This document shows positions 43,571 to 51,896 of a stretch of DNA of 64,000 nucleotides, one piece after another. The translations under genes and the position numbers were made by a program. Position 1 is the first letter of the stretch; each line of letters opens with the position of its first letter. The notes below the pieces were generated by a model. It ran no database searches, was not told the origin of the DNA, and saw nothing but the letters and a program-made list of their open reading frames with translations. The stretch lies in assembly GCF_030499575.1 (NCBI RefSeq), contig NZ_JASTLC010000001.1:744001-808000 (forward strand), written 5' to 3'. The stretch comes from Streptomyces sp. DG2A-72 (GTDB taxonomy: Bacteria; Actinomycetota; Actinomycetes; Streptomycetales; Streptomycetaceae).

Positions 43571-43585
43571 TGACGATACGTCAGC
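43571..43585. promoter_or_regulatory. CTGACG-N3-CGTCAG palindrome at SRPBCC promoter
   Basis: Perfect 6-bp arms around ATA, followed directly by TATGGT, a possible -10 box of the SRPBCC gene. Sites of this form are used by several TetR-family regulators. The regulator is not encoded nearby. Confidence 0.55.
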
Positions 43586-43637
43586 TATGGTGAGGCTGCC
43601 CGGTCAACGCCCGCCTCGCTGATGGAGGTTGTCGTCC

Positions 43638-44111
43638 ATGGCTCGCCGTCTGCGCCCGGTGGGGCTCGACTTCGTCGGCTCCGCGCCGGTACGTCTCGTC
43701 TTCGCGCGGGAGATCTCCGCGCCGCCCGAGGCGGTCTTCGCCGCGCTCGCCGAGGATGTGCCGGGCTGGGTGGACTGGTTCTCGGCGGTGACGCTGGCCA
43801 GGCCCACCGGGGACGGCGCCGGGCGCGAGATCCGGCTCAGGGGCGGCACCCGGTTCCAGGAGACGATCATCGCCGCGAAGGGGCCGGAGGTGTACGCCTA
43901 TCGCGTCGACGAGACCAACGCGCCGGGGGCTCGTGCGCTGGTCGAGGAGTGGCGGCTGAAGCCGGCCGGGACGGGCACGCGCGTGCAGTGGACGTTCGCC
44001 GCCGACGGGACTGCTCTGTTCCGCATGGTGCTGAGGCTCGCCCGCACGGGCCTGGGCCGGGCGTTCCGGGACGCGGTCACGGCGCTGGACCGGCGGCTGG
44101 CGGTGCGCTGA
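43638..44111 (+). CDS. SRPBCC-family protein
   Basis: 157-residue START/Bet v1-like small-molecule-binding protein. Seen: LVFAREISAPPEAVFAALAE then VPGWVDWFSAVTLARPT (N-terminal strand-helix typical of polyketide cyclase/dehydrase family 2), mid-strand VYAYRVDETNAPGARALVEE and a C-terminal amphipathic helix AFRDAVTALDRRLAVR. ATG at 43638 with GGAGG. Binds a hydrophobic ligand; whether an enzyme is unclear. Promoter holds a strong palindrome. Confidence 0.85.
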   Translation: MARRLRPVGLDFVGSAPVRLVFAREISAPPEAVFAALAEDVPGWVDWFSAVTLARPTGDGAGREIRLRGGTRFQETIIAAKGPEVYAYRVDETNAPGARALVEEWRLKPAGTGTRVQWTFAADGTALFRMVLRLARTGLGRAFRDAVTALDRRLAVR

Positions 44112-44148
44112 CTGACGACGGCGCCGGCCGGCTGGACGGCGCGCCGGC

Positions 44149-45273
44149 TCAGGACGGCCAGATCCCCGTCTCCAGCAGCGACTCGATGGCCGCCGTGTAC
44201 GGCGCGATGTCCAGGCCCTGCTCTACCAGCCATACGTCCGAGTAGTACTTGTCGAGATAGCGGTCGCCCGGGTCGCACAGCAGCGTCACCACGCTCCCCC
44301 GCCGCCCCTCGGCCACCATCTCGGCGACGATCTTCAGCGCGCTCCACAGCCCGGTGCCGGTCGAGCCGCCCGCCTTGCGGCCGATGGCCTGCTCCAGGGC
44401 ACGGACGGCCGCCACGCTCGCCGCGTCGGGCACCTTCATCATCCGGTCGATGGCGCCGGGCACGAAGCTCGGTTCGACACGCGGACGGCCGATGCCCTCG
44501 ATACGGGAGCCGCGGTCACAGGTGACGTACGGATCGCCGGTGGTCCAGCCCTCGAAGAAGCACGAGTTCTCCGGGTCGGCGACACAGATGCGGGTGTCGT
44601 ACTGCATGTAGTGCACATAGCGCGCGAGGGTCGCGGAGGTACCGCCGGTGCCGGCCGTGGCGACGATCCACGCGGGCTCCGGGAACCGCTCCAGCTGGAG
44701 CTGGCGGAAGATCGATTCGGCGATGTTGTTGTTGCCGCGCCAGTCCGTGGCCCGTTCGGCGTAGGTGAACTGGTCCATGTAGTGGCCGCCGGTCTCCACC
44801 GCGAGGCGCGCGGACTCCTCGTACATCTTGCGCGAGTCGTCCACGAAGTGGCACTGCCCGCCGTGGAACTCGATGAGGCGGCACTTCTCGGCGCTGGTCG
44901 TGCGCGGCATGACGGCGATGAAGGGCACGCCGATGAGCCCCGCGAAGTACGCCTCGGAGACGGCCGTGGAACCGCTGGACGCCTCGATCACCGGACGGCC
45001 CGGCCGGATCCAGCCGTTGCACAGGCCGTAGAGGAACAGCGAGCGGGCGAGCCGGTGCTTGAGGCTGCCGGTCGGGTGGGTGGACTCGTCCTTGAGATAC
45101 AGGTCGATGCCCCACTTCTCCGGCAGCGGGAAGCGGAGCAGGTGCGTGTCGGCCGAGCGGTTGGCGTCGGCCTGGACCTTGCGGACGGCCTCTTTCAGCC
45201 AGCCGCGGTAGGCGGCATCACTGTGGTCGACGTCGAGGGTCACGCCGGTCGGGGTCTGTTCGGAGGTCTTCAC
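44149..45273 (-). CDS. PLP-dependent cysteine synthase family protein
   Basis: 374-residue fold-type II pyridoxal phosphate enzyme. Seen: PLP lysine in [15 protein letters not shown] near residue 75, substrate loop [13 protein letters not shown], glycine-rich phosphate loop [20 protein letters not shown] near 205-225 and a C-terminal [20 protein letters not shown]. Longer than housekeeping cysteine synthase (about 310 residues), and it resembles the Cds1-like cysteine desulfhydrase group of actinobacteria that releases H2S from cysteine; that reaction is inference. GTG at 45273 preceded by GAGGAG. Confidence 0.82.
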   Translation of the reverse strand: MKTSEQTPTGVTLDVDHSDAAYRGWLKEAVRKVQADANRSADTHLLRFPLPEKWGIDLYLKDESTHPTGSLKHRLARSLFLYGLCNGWIRPGRPVIEASSGSTAVSEAYFAGLIGVPFIAVMPRTTSAEKCRLIEFHGGQCHFVDDSRKMYEESARLAVETGGHYMDQFTYAERATDWRGNNNIAESIFRQLQLERFPEPAWIVATAGTGGTSATLARYVHYMQYDTRICVADPENSCFFEGWTTGDPYVTCDRGSRIEGIGRPRVEPSFVPGAIDRMMKVPDAASVAAVRALEQAIGRKAGGSTGTGLWSALKIVAEMVAEGRRGSVVTLLCDPGDRYLDKYYSDVWLVEQGLDIAPYTAAIESLLETGIWPS

Positions 45274-45655
45274 GGCGCTGCTCCTCAGGGGTGTCGTCCA
45301 CGGCGGTTCGCGCGGCCGTCGCACCGATCATAAGCAGGTTCTGCACGCTTCTCACCTGCATAAACGCAGCTTTGAGCACCTCAAAGGCCACGCTGGGGGT
45401 GGCACGGGGGGCGCATACGCGCAAGTGCCGCGGGCGCCCATGCCGACCGTGACGTGCGCACTGGTGCTCCGCGTCGGGTGCGGGCAGACTGCACCGGACG
45501 GGAGGCGGGCCCGGGCAGGACACCGGTCCGGAACGGGACTCGAGCCCCGTACGAGGACGCACACTGGATCGACGCACACTGGATCACGAAACGAGCCGGC
45601 CACTGCCCATGTGGGATCGCGGCCGGCACCGACGCGCACGAGGGGGCGGGACGGC
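45274..45655. other. Divergent intergenic region with a 15-bp tandem duplication
   Basis: About 380 nt between divergent genes. It contains an exact tandem duplication GACGCACACTGGATC at 45556-45570 and 45571-45585. No convincing gene; frames through it lack domains. The duplication could be an operator pair or replication slip. Confidence 0.5.
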
Positions 45656-45979
45656 ATGGCGGAGCCGGAGTTCACGGCCACGGGCGTGCGGATCGGGAAG
45701 CGGCTGCGCTCGCTCACCCGGGCCGGACAGGTCCGGATCAGCGGCGGCAGGCTGGAACTGCTCACCAGTTACGGCAGCGAGATCGACAGCGCGCCGGTCC
45801 AGGCGGTGCGCGCGTCCCGGCCCTGGTTCGCCGCGGAGGACCGGGCACTGGCGGACCTCAACGGCAAGCGGTACCTGCTGACCCTCGGCGACCACGACCC
45901 CGCGCCGGGCGAGCCGGGTCCGCCCGCGGCACGCCGGTTCATCGAAGCGGTGCGCAGGGCTGCGGGGCGTAATCGCTGA
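45656..45979 (+). CDS. Conserved hypothetical protein
   Basis: 107-residue soluble protein (VRIGKRLRSLTRAGQVRISG, LELLTSYGSEIDSAPVQAVR, LADLNGKRYLLTLGDHD). Predicted compact alpha/beta fold; no catalytic motif recognised. Similar short proteins are widespread in Streptomyces. ATG at 45656 with GGGGGCGGG at about 6 nt. Precedes the anti-sigma-type ATPase gene by 182 nt. Confidence 0.65.
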   Translation: MAEPEFTATGVRIGKRLRSLTRAGQVRISGGRLELLTSYGSEIDSAPVQAVRASRPWFAAEDRALADLNGKRYLLTLGDHDPAPGEPGPPAARRFIEAVRRAAGRNR

Positions 45980-46161
45980 GCTACGAAGAGTTGCGGTACG
46001 GCGTCCCTTGCGTCACGCTGGTCTCACGTCACTCTGGGTTTACCGGCGATAACGCTGCGAACCAGCCCGCCGGCCATGACAGCAGGCGGCAGTTTCACGC
46101 ACGCATCCTGCTGGATCCGTACGTTCGTGTTCTTCCCACCTCACGTCGGGGAGTCGCAGCC

Positions 46162-46665
46162 GTGATCAGTCACCCAAGCAGACACTGCACGGTGGAGCTC
46201 CAAGCCCTGCCGTCGCGGATCGGACAGGTCCGCAGAATCGTATCGGCACAGTTGCGCTACTGGCATCTGGACACTCTGATCGACCGGGCCGCGCTCGGTG
46301 TGACCGAGTTGCTGACCAACGTCCACCAGCATGCGCAGCCCGACAAGATGTGCACCGTGGAGATAGAGCTGCTGCTCGACCGGCTCATGGTCTCGGTGCA
46401 CGACCACGACCCGCGGCTTCCCGAGGTCGGCGACGCCGACACGCTCGCGACCTGTGGGCGCGGGCTGGCGATGGTGGCCGCCGTCAGCGAGAGCTGGGGG
46501 GTCAGGCCGGACGGGCAGTCGGGCAAGGTCGTGTGGTTCACGCTGCCGACGCCTGCGAGGGCGAGGGCGGAGGCGGGGGCGGCTTGTCCGCCGCGGCGGG
46601 TGGTGCGGGAGACGGCGGGGGCCGCTTTGGGGGAGGTTGAGCGGGTGGTTGATGCGGGGGTTTGA
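46162..46665 (+). CDS. Anti-sigma-factor-like ATP-binding protein (RsbW/HATPase type)
   Basis: 167-residue GHKL ATPase of the SpoIIAB/RsbW-like group, very numerous in Streptomyces. Seen: N-box ALGVTELLTNVHQHAQPDKM near residues 48-67 with catalytic Glu and Asn, the G1 box VSVHDHDPRLPEV and G2 region TCGRGLAMVAAVSESWGVRP. Likely binds an anti-anti-sigma or sigma factor; partners not encoded nearby. GTG at 46162 with GGGGAG is preferred; longer frames upstream lack homology. The C-terminus is Ala/Arg/Glu-rich. Confidence 0.85.
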   Translation: MISHPSRHCTVELQALPSRIGQVRRIVSAQLRYWHLDTLIDRAALGVTELLTNVHQHAQPDKMCTVEIELLLDRLMVSVHDHDPRLPEVGDADTLATCGRGLAMVAAVSESWGVRPDGQSGKVVWFTLPTPARARAEAGAACPPRRVVRETAGAALGEVERVVDAGV

Positions 46666-46769
46666 GGGGGGTGGGGAATTGCTTGGGCGCCGGGAAGGGC
46701 TCTATGCCGTTGTAGGGACGGCGATCTGGCTGTGGCCGTCGCGCTGTGTTGGATGGCTCGGTCGCCTTC

Positions 46770-46858
46770 GGGGGCGCTTGATGCCGGTGTCGAGACGGCG
46801 ATCGTGCTCAGCGCTTCGCGCCTCCGCGCGTTCGCCGTCTCGACACCGGCGCGCCCCC
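46770..46858. repeat. Long inverted repeat, 19-bp perfect stem plus extension
   Basis: GCCGGTGTCGAGACGGCGA at 46783-46801 is exactly complementary to TCGCCGTCTCGACACCGGC at 46832-46850. An outer pair GGGGGCGC (46770-46777) and GCGCCCCC (46851-46858) continues the stem after a 5-nt bulge. The loop (46802-46831) itself contains GC-rich repeats. Resembles known Streptomyces intergenic hairpin elements. No gene inside. Confidence 0.85.
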
Positions 46859-46900
46859 TACGGCTCCCTCGCGGCCGACGCGTCGGACCAGTGCACGTTG

Positions 46901-46935
46901 GTGGGCCCTCGCCGTCAGTCGAGGCGAGGGCCCAC
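46901..46935. terminator. Strong hairpin terminator of the ABC exporter operon
   Basis: GTGGGCCCTCGCC / GGCGAGGGCCCAC: 13-bp perfect stem with 9-nt loop, immediately after the minus-strand exporter operon end (46960) and behind the plus-strand ATPase gene. Likely bidirectional. Confidence 0.85.
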
Positions 46936-46959
46936 TGGGCGTGACGTGAGCCCTTGTCG

Positions 46960-49521
46960 TTACTCGGTGGCGATTGCCCTCAGTACGTCCAGGCGGGCTG
47001 CTCGGCGTGCCGGGCGTAGGCCGGCCAGGGCTCCGGCTGCGAGGCCTACCAGAGCTACTACCGCCAGTTGCAGTGGGGGCAGTGCGAAGGCGAAGGCGCT
47101 GTCGCTTGCGCCGTCGGAGGCCTTGACCAGGACCCAGCCCAGGAAGGCGCCGAGGGTGAGGCCGCCGACTGTGCCGAAGGCGGCGACGAGGATCGACTCC
47201 CAGCGGACCATGGCACGCAGCTGGGGGCGGGTCTGGCCGACGGCACGGAGGAGGCCCAGTTCGCGGGTGCGTTCGTGGATCGCCAGGGTGAGGGTGTTGG
47301 CTATGCCCAGGAGTGCGATGAGGACGGCGAGGGCGAGCAGGGCGTAGATGAGGGTGAGCATCATGTCGATGCCGCCTGCCGCGGACTGCGCGTACTCGTC
47401 GCGGGTCTGGACTTCCGGGCTGCCGTACTGGTCGGCCACCTTCTGCACCGCGGCCTTGCCCGCGTCCGTGCTCACGCCGTCCTTGAAGGAGACGGCGAGC
47501 AAGGTGTCGGCGTCCTGGGTGCGGTGCGGGGACCAGGCGGCGCGGGTGATGACGTAGTCGCCTGCGATTTCGGACTGGCCGTAGACCGCGCGGACGGTGA
47601 AGGTCTCCTTCTTGCCGTCGGTGAAGGTGAGTTGCGTCTTGTCGCCGGTCGTGAGGTGCTGCTTGCCGGCCTCGCTGCGGGTGAGGGCGATGCCGTCGGT
47701 GCCGAGGTCGCGCAGGGAACCGTCGACCTTGCCGAGGTCGAAGGTGCGCTCCAGGGCGATCGGGTCGGTGACGGTCAACGCCCGTCCCTTACCGTCCACT
47801 TCGGCGACGCCGCGGCCGAGTCCTACGGCCGTGTCGACCTCGGGGAGGTCCTGGACGGCTCCGGCGAGACGGGGGCTCAGTCCGCTGCCGCCCGCCCCGA
47901 AGGACGGGGTGCTCACGGCGATGTCGCCGGCGAAGGACCGTGACACGGTCTGGTCCATGGTCGCCTTCAGGGAGGCGCCGAACACCGTGAACAGCGAGAC
48001 CACCGCCACGCCGATCATCAGGGCACTGGCGGTCGCGGCCGTCCGCTTGGGGCTGCGCAGGGCGTTGCGCCGGGCGAGGCCGCCGGTGACGCCGCGGAGA
48101 CGGTCGAGCGGTCCGCCGAGGATGCGTACGGCCGTGGAGGAGGCGACCGGGCCGAGGACCACGAAGGAGACCAGGGCCAGGACGGCGCCGGTGGCGGCCA
48201 GCCAGATGGACGGGGTCATCAGGACGCCGGTGAGCGTCACCGCGACGGCCAGGGCGGCGAGGCCCGAGCCGAGGACGGCGCGGAGGCGGGAGGCGCCCGA
48301 GTGGTCGACGGAGGTCTCGCGCAGCGCGGCCAGCGGTGCCGTGTGGCCGGCGCGTACCGCGGGCAGCAGGGCGGAGCCGAGGCAGACCACAATGCCCACC
48401 GCGAGCGGCAGCAGCATGGACAGCACGCTGATGACCAAGTCGCCCTCGGGGAACGGGAATCCGATCGCCGGGAACAGTGCCTGCAGTGCGGCCGCGATGC
48501 CGATTCCGCCCGCCAGTCCCGCCAGCGAGGCGGTCACGGCCACCACGGTCGCCTCGACCAGGGTCGACGCGGTCACCTGGCGGCGGGAGGCGCCGAGTGC
48601 GCGCAACAGGGCGTTTTCGCGGGTGCGTTGGGCCACGACGATCGCGAAGGTGTTGTGGATGGAGAAGGTGGCGACGAGCAGGGCGATGCCGGAGAACACC
48701 AGGAGGAGGCTGGTGAAGATGGACAGGAACTGGCTGGAGATCATCTCCGTGTTCTCCTCGGCCGACTCCTGACCGGTGATGGCCTCGACTCCGCCCGGCA
48801 GTACGGGAGTCAGTCTGTCCACCAGTTCTTGCTCGCTCACGCCGGGGCCTGCTCGCACCAGGATGCTCGACGCCTCACCTGGCCTGGCTGTCAGGTACTT
48901 CTCTGCGTCTGCGCGCGTCATGCCGGTGTAGGTCACCTGCGCCATGCCGTCCTCGCCGCCGAAGGTCGCGAGGCCGACGATCGTCACCTGTACGGGGTCG
49001 GGTGTGCGCAGGACCGTCGTGTCGCCGATCTTCAGGTCGCCGCGCTCGGCGGCGCCGCGGTTGACGACGACCTCGCCGGACTTCTCCGGGGCGCGGCCTT
49101 CGGCGAGTTCGTACGAGTTGAGGTCGGGGTCGGTGATCCAGTTCCCGGCGAGGGTGGGCGGGCCCGCGCCTCCGACGGGGTCGCCGTCCTTGCCGACCAG
49201 CTGGCCGGCGCCCTGGATGTCGGGCACGGCCGCCGCCACGCCCGGGACCTGCTCGACGCTGTCCACCAGGTCGGCGGCGACCGGCTCTCGCACGCCCTCG
49301 CTCTCGCCGGGTGTGGTGATCGCGTCGGCGCTGCGGACTACAGCGTCGGTTCCGCTCGTCGCGTTGCCGAACATGGTGTCGAAGCTGGCGCGCAGCGTGT
49401 CGCCCATGACGAGCGTCCCGGCCAGGAAGGCCACGCCGAGGAACACCGCGAGGAACGTACCGGCGAAGCGGCGCTTGTGGGAGCGCAGGGAGGACACGCT
49501 CAGACGTACTGAGGCGTTCAT
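46960..49521 (-). CDS. FtsX-like ABC transporter permease (MacB/LolE type)
   Basis: 853-residue permease with two FtsX units, ten or so TM helices. Seen: N-terminal MNASVRLSVSSLRSHKRRFA, large extracytoplasmic MacB-PCD domain (about 40-240) before the first FtsX core (about 255-430), a second periplasmic domain and second core (about 740-850; LGIANTLTLAIHERTRELGL, LRAVGQTRPQL). Translationally coupled to its ATPase (ATGA). Exports or extracts hydrophobic molecules such as lipids, peptides or antibiotics from the membrane, without transporting through a channel. Substrate unknown. Confidence 0.92.
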   Translation of the reverse strand: MNASVRLSVSSLRSHKRRFAGTFLAVFLGVAFLAGTLVMGDTLRASFDTMFGNATSGTDAVVRSADAITTPGESEGVREPVAADLVDSVEQVPGVAAAVPDIQGAGQLVGKDGDPVGGAGPPTLAGNWITDPDLNSYELAEGRAPEKSGEVVVNRGAAERGDLKIGDTTVLRTPDPVQVTIVGLATFGGEDGMAQVTYTGMTRADAEKYLTARPGEASSILVRAGPGVSEQELVDRLTPVLPGGVEAITGQESAEENTEMISSQFLSIFTSLLLVFSGIALLVATFSIHNTFAIVVAQRTRENALLRALGASRRQVTASTLVEATVVAVTASLAGLAGGIGIAAALQALFPAIGFPFPEGDLVISVLSMLLPLAVGIVVCLGSALLPAVRAGHTAPLAALRETSVDHSGASRLRAVLGSGLAALAVAVTLTGVLMTPSIWLAATGAVLALVSFVVLGPVASSTAVRILGGPLDRLRGVTGGLARRNALRSPKRTAATASALMIGVAVVSLFTVFGASLKATMDQTVSRSFAGDIAVSTPSFGAGGSGLSPRLAGAVQDLPEVDTAVGLGRGVAEVDGKGRALTVTDPIALERTFDLGKVDGSLRDLGTDGIALTRSEAGKQHLTTGDKTQLTFTDGKKETFTVRAVYGQSEIAGDYVITRAAWSPHRTQDADTLLAVSFKDGVSTDAGKAAVQKVADQYGSPEVQTRDEYAQSAAGGIDMMLTLIYALLALAVLIALLGIANTLTLAIHERTRELGLLRAVGQTRPQLRAMVRWESILVAAFGTVGGLTLGAFLGWVLVKASDGASDSAFAFALPPLQLAVVALVGLAAGALAGLRPARRAARLDVLRAIATE

Positions 49522-50267
49522 GAGGGCACCTCGAAGGCTTTCAATCGGTCCAGGATCTTGTCGGCGGTCGGCGATTCCATACGGTCGACCAGGCGTCCGT
49601 CGGCGAGGAAGACGACCTCGTCGGCGTGGGCGGCGGCGGCCGGATCGTGGGTGACCATGACGACCGTGCGGCCTATCTGCCGTACGGCGCGGCCGAGCAG
49701 GCCGAGGACTTCCTCGCCGGAGCGGGAGTCGAGGTTGCCGGTCGGTTCGTCGGCGAAGACGACGTCCGGTTGTCCGGCGAACGCCCGGGCCACGGCGACA
49801 CGTTGCTGCTGGCCGCCGGAGAGTTCGGAGGGCCGGTGGTGCAGCCGGTCGCGCAGGCCGACGACGTCGATCAGCGCGTCGATCCACTCCGGGTCGCCCT
49901 TGGTGCCCGCCAGGTCCAGCGGCAGCGTGATGTTCTCGGCCACGGTGAGCGTCGGCACCAGGTTGAACGCCTGGAACACGAAGCCCACGCGGTCGCGGCG
50001 CAGGAGGGTGAGGCGGCGGTCGTCGAGGGAGCCCAGCTCGGTGTCGCCGATGAAGGCGGCTCCCGAGGTGAGGGTGTCGAGGCCGGCCGCGCAGTGCATC
50101 AGGGTGGACTTGCCGGACCCCGAGGGGCCCATGATCGCGGTGAAGCGGCCGGCCGGGAAGCCGACGCTCACGCCGTCCAGGGCGCGCACGGCGGTGTCGC
50201 CACCGCCGTACACCTTCACCGCGTCGACGACTCGTGCGGCCGTGCGCACGTCGGTCGTGACCGTCAT
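49518..50267 (-). CDS. ABC transporter ATP-binding protein (LolD/MacB type)
   Basis: 249-residue ATPase. Seen: Walker A IMGPSGSGKSTLMHCAAGLD near 45-60, Q-loop VGFVFQAFNLVPTLTV, signature ELSGGQQQRVAVARA, Walker B PDVVFADEPTGNLDSRSGEE and H-loop VVMVTHDPAAAA. The LDSRSGEE end is typical of LolD-like exporters. ATG at 50267 overlaps the upstream SHOCT-protein stop and its own stop overlaps the permease start, so SHOCT-ATPase-permease form one coupled unit. Confidence 0.95.
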   Translation of the reverse strand: MTVTTDVRTAARVVDAVKVYGGGDTAVRALDGVSVGFPAGRFTAIMGPSGSGKSTLMHCAAGLDTLTSGAAFIGDTELGSLDDRRLTLLRRDRVGFVFQAFNLVPTLTVAENITLPLDLAGTKGDPEWIDALIDVVGLRDRLHHRPSELSGGQQQRVAVARAFAGQPDVVFADEPTGNLDSRSGEEVLGLLGRAVRQIGRTVVMVTHDPAAAAHADEVVFLADGRLVDRMESPTADKILDRLKAFEVPS

Positions 50268-50557
50268 GCCGCACCGCCCTTGCCCGCGTGGCGGCCGAAC
50301 TGCTCGTCCAGGACGGAGAGCCGGCGCCAGTACTCGTCCTCGTCGATCTCGCCGGAGGCGAAGCGCCGGCCGAGCATGGCGATCGGCGAGTCGCCGGACG
50401 GGCGGTGGTCGTCCATCGGACGCCACGGTCCACGACGGCCGCGCCGGACGGTGCGGCGCAGGAGCGTGATGGCGCCGACGACGACGGCCGCCCAGATCAG
50501 CGGGAAGAAGAGGATCCACGGGCCGGGTCCGCCGTCCCAGTTCGCCAGGGTCTGCAT
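50264..50557 (-). CDS. SHOCT domain membrane protein
   Basis: 97-residue protein with one TM helix (PWILFFPLIWAAVVVGAITL) followed by a basic linker and a C-terminal SHOCT domain (MLGRRFASGEIDEDEYWRRL), a short oligomerisation or regulatory module frequently found with membrane proteins in Actinobacteria. First gene of the exporter operon. SHOCT domains are thought to mediate protein contacts; role with the ABC exporter is inferred from linkage. Confidence 0.85.
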   Translation of the reverse strand: MQTLANWDGGPGPWILFFPLIWAAVVVGAITLLRRTVRRGRRGPWRPMDDHRPSGDSPIAMLGRRFASGEIDEDEYWRRLSVLDEQFGRHAGKGGAA

Positions 50558-50705
50558 TTCGGTTCATCTCCCTAGAGGGGTCTTCCGGTGATGTCTCGAG
50601 ACTGGCTCCGGGGAGGGGTCCGGGTCGTCGTACGGCCAGCGGCAGTGCGTGTACCTCCCCGGGAGTACGGCGGCTCTCTCGTGCTGCTCCACAGGACCTC
50701 GACTT

Positions 50706-50727
50706 CTGTAACTACTAGTATGTACAG
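50706..50727. promoter_or_regulatory. 22-bp palindrome, TetR operator candidate
   Basis: CTGTA-AC-TACTAGTA-TG-TACAG: 18 of 22 positions symmetric, ending 7 nt before the TetR start codon and containing a possible -10 (TAGTAT). Suggests direct autoregulation of TetR, and through its position perhaps also of the divergent SHOCT operon. Confidence 0.6.
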
Positions 50728-50734
50728 TGAGTGC

Positions 50735-51301
50735 ATGAGCACCCCGGAGCGACTGATCGAGTCCACCCGTGAGCTGCTGTGGGAGCGCGGTTATGTGGGC
50801 ACCAGCCCCAAGGCGATCCTGGAGCGCGCGGGCGCCGGACAGGGCAGCATGTACCACCACTTCAAGGGGAAGCCGGACCTCGCGCTGGCCGCGATCCGGC
50901 GGACGGCCGAGGAGATGCGGGCTACCGCCGAGGGAGTACTCGGCGGGCCGGGGACTCCGTACGAGCGGATCGAGGCGTATCTGCGGCGCGAGCGCGATGT
51001 GCTGCGCGGCTGTCCGATCGGCCGGCTGACGATGGATCCGGACATCATGGCCGAGGCCGAGCTGCGCGCGCCGGTCGACGAGACGCTCGACTGGCTGCGC
51101 GAGCGGATCGCCGGGATCGTCGAAGAGGGCCAGGAACACGGCCAGTTCGCGCCCTCGCTGAACGGCGAGGAGATCGCGGCGGCCGTCGTCGCGACCGTTC
51201 AGGGCGGTTACGTCCTGGCCCGCGCGTCCGGGTCGCCCGCCGCGTTCGACGCGGGCGTACGAGGGCTGTTGTCGCTGCTCGCGCGCGACGAGACCTGCTG
51301 A
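50735..51301 (+). CDS. TetR-family transcriptional regulator
   Basis: 188-residue repressor. HTH at about residues 6-50 (RLIESTRELLWERGYVGTSP; KAILERAGAGQGSMYHHFKG). The C-terminal TetR_C domain includes RDVLRGCPIGRLTMDPDIMA, seen in the YxaF/LmrA-like subgroup. ATG at 50735 follows a palindromic operator almost without leader. First gene of a unit with DUF4865, phosphotriesterase-like and tautomerase genes, which it probably regulates. Confidence 0.88.
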   Translation: MSTPERLIESTRELLWERGYVGTSPKAILERAGAGQGSMYHHFKGKPDLALAAIRRTAEEMRATAEGVLGGPGTPYERIEAYLRRERDVLRGCPIGRLTMDPDIMAEAELRAPVDETLDWLRERIAGIVEEGQEHGQFAPSLNGEEIAAAVVATVQGGYVLARASGSPAAFDAGVRGLLSLLARDETC

Positions 51302-51311
51302 GGAGACGTCG

Positions 51312-51896
51312 ATGCACGCGATGCAGTACGAGTTCACCCTGCCCGCCGACTACGACCTGGGCGTCATCCGCTCCCGGGTCGCCCGCGTCGGGCATCTGCT
51401 CGACGACTGGGAGGGCCTCGGCATCAAGGCCTACCTGATGCGCGAGCGCGGGGTGCATGGTTCGCCGGTCAACCAGTACGGGCCGTTCTACCTGTGGAAC
51501 ACCCTGCGGGGCATGAACAGCTTCCTGTGGGGTGGTGCCTTCCAGGGGCCGGTCGACGACTTCGGCCGGCCGCGGGTCCACCAATGGACCGGGCTCGCAT
51601 ACGAGGAGGGCGGCGCCGCCGACTCCCCCGCCGTGTCCGCTGTGCGGCGGCGCCGGCCGGTGCCGGACGGTGTGGAGTTGGCCGCGTTCATGGCGGACGC
51701 GGTGGGCGAGACCGAGCGGCTGGCCGCTCAGGACGGTGCGGTCCTGGCGGCGGCCGTCGTCGACACGCGCGCGTGGGAGCTCGTCCACTTCTCGCTCTGG
51801 GGGCACGACACGCCGAAGGCCGAGGGGGAGGTCTACGAGGTGCTGCATCTGTCGGCTCCGGGAAGGGGCGAGTTGCAGCGGGGGCGGCAGTGGTGA
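51312..51896 (+). CDS. DUF4865 family protein
   Basis: 194-residue protein of DUF4865, found beside tautomerase-like genes in actinobacteria and proteobacteria. Seen: MQYEFTLPADYDLGVIRSRV, the conserved core KAYLMRERGVHGSPVNQYGP then FYLWNTLRGMNSFLWGGAFQ, and C-terminal AWELVHFSLWGHD. Shape suggests a ferredoxin-like small-molecule enzyme or binding protein; function unknown. ATG with GAGGAG upstream. 10 nt after TetR. Confidence 0.8.
   Translation: MHAMQYEFTLPADYDLGVIRSRVARVGHLLDDWEGLGIKAYLMRERGVHGSPVNQYGPFYLWNTLRGMNSFLWGGAFQGPVDDFGRPRVHQWTGLAYEEGGAADSPAVSAVRRRRPVPDGVELAAFMADAVGETERLAAQDGAVLAAAVVDTRAWELVHFSLWGHDTPKAEGEVYEVLHLSAPGRGELQRGRQW

Noticed and set aside
49522..50433. Apparent N-terminal extension of the FtsX permease by about 300 residues
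   Set aside because: The extension is the out-of-frame shadow of the ATPase gene. The permease ATG at 49521 overlaps the ATPase stop and starts the family sequence MNASVRLSVSSLRSHK.
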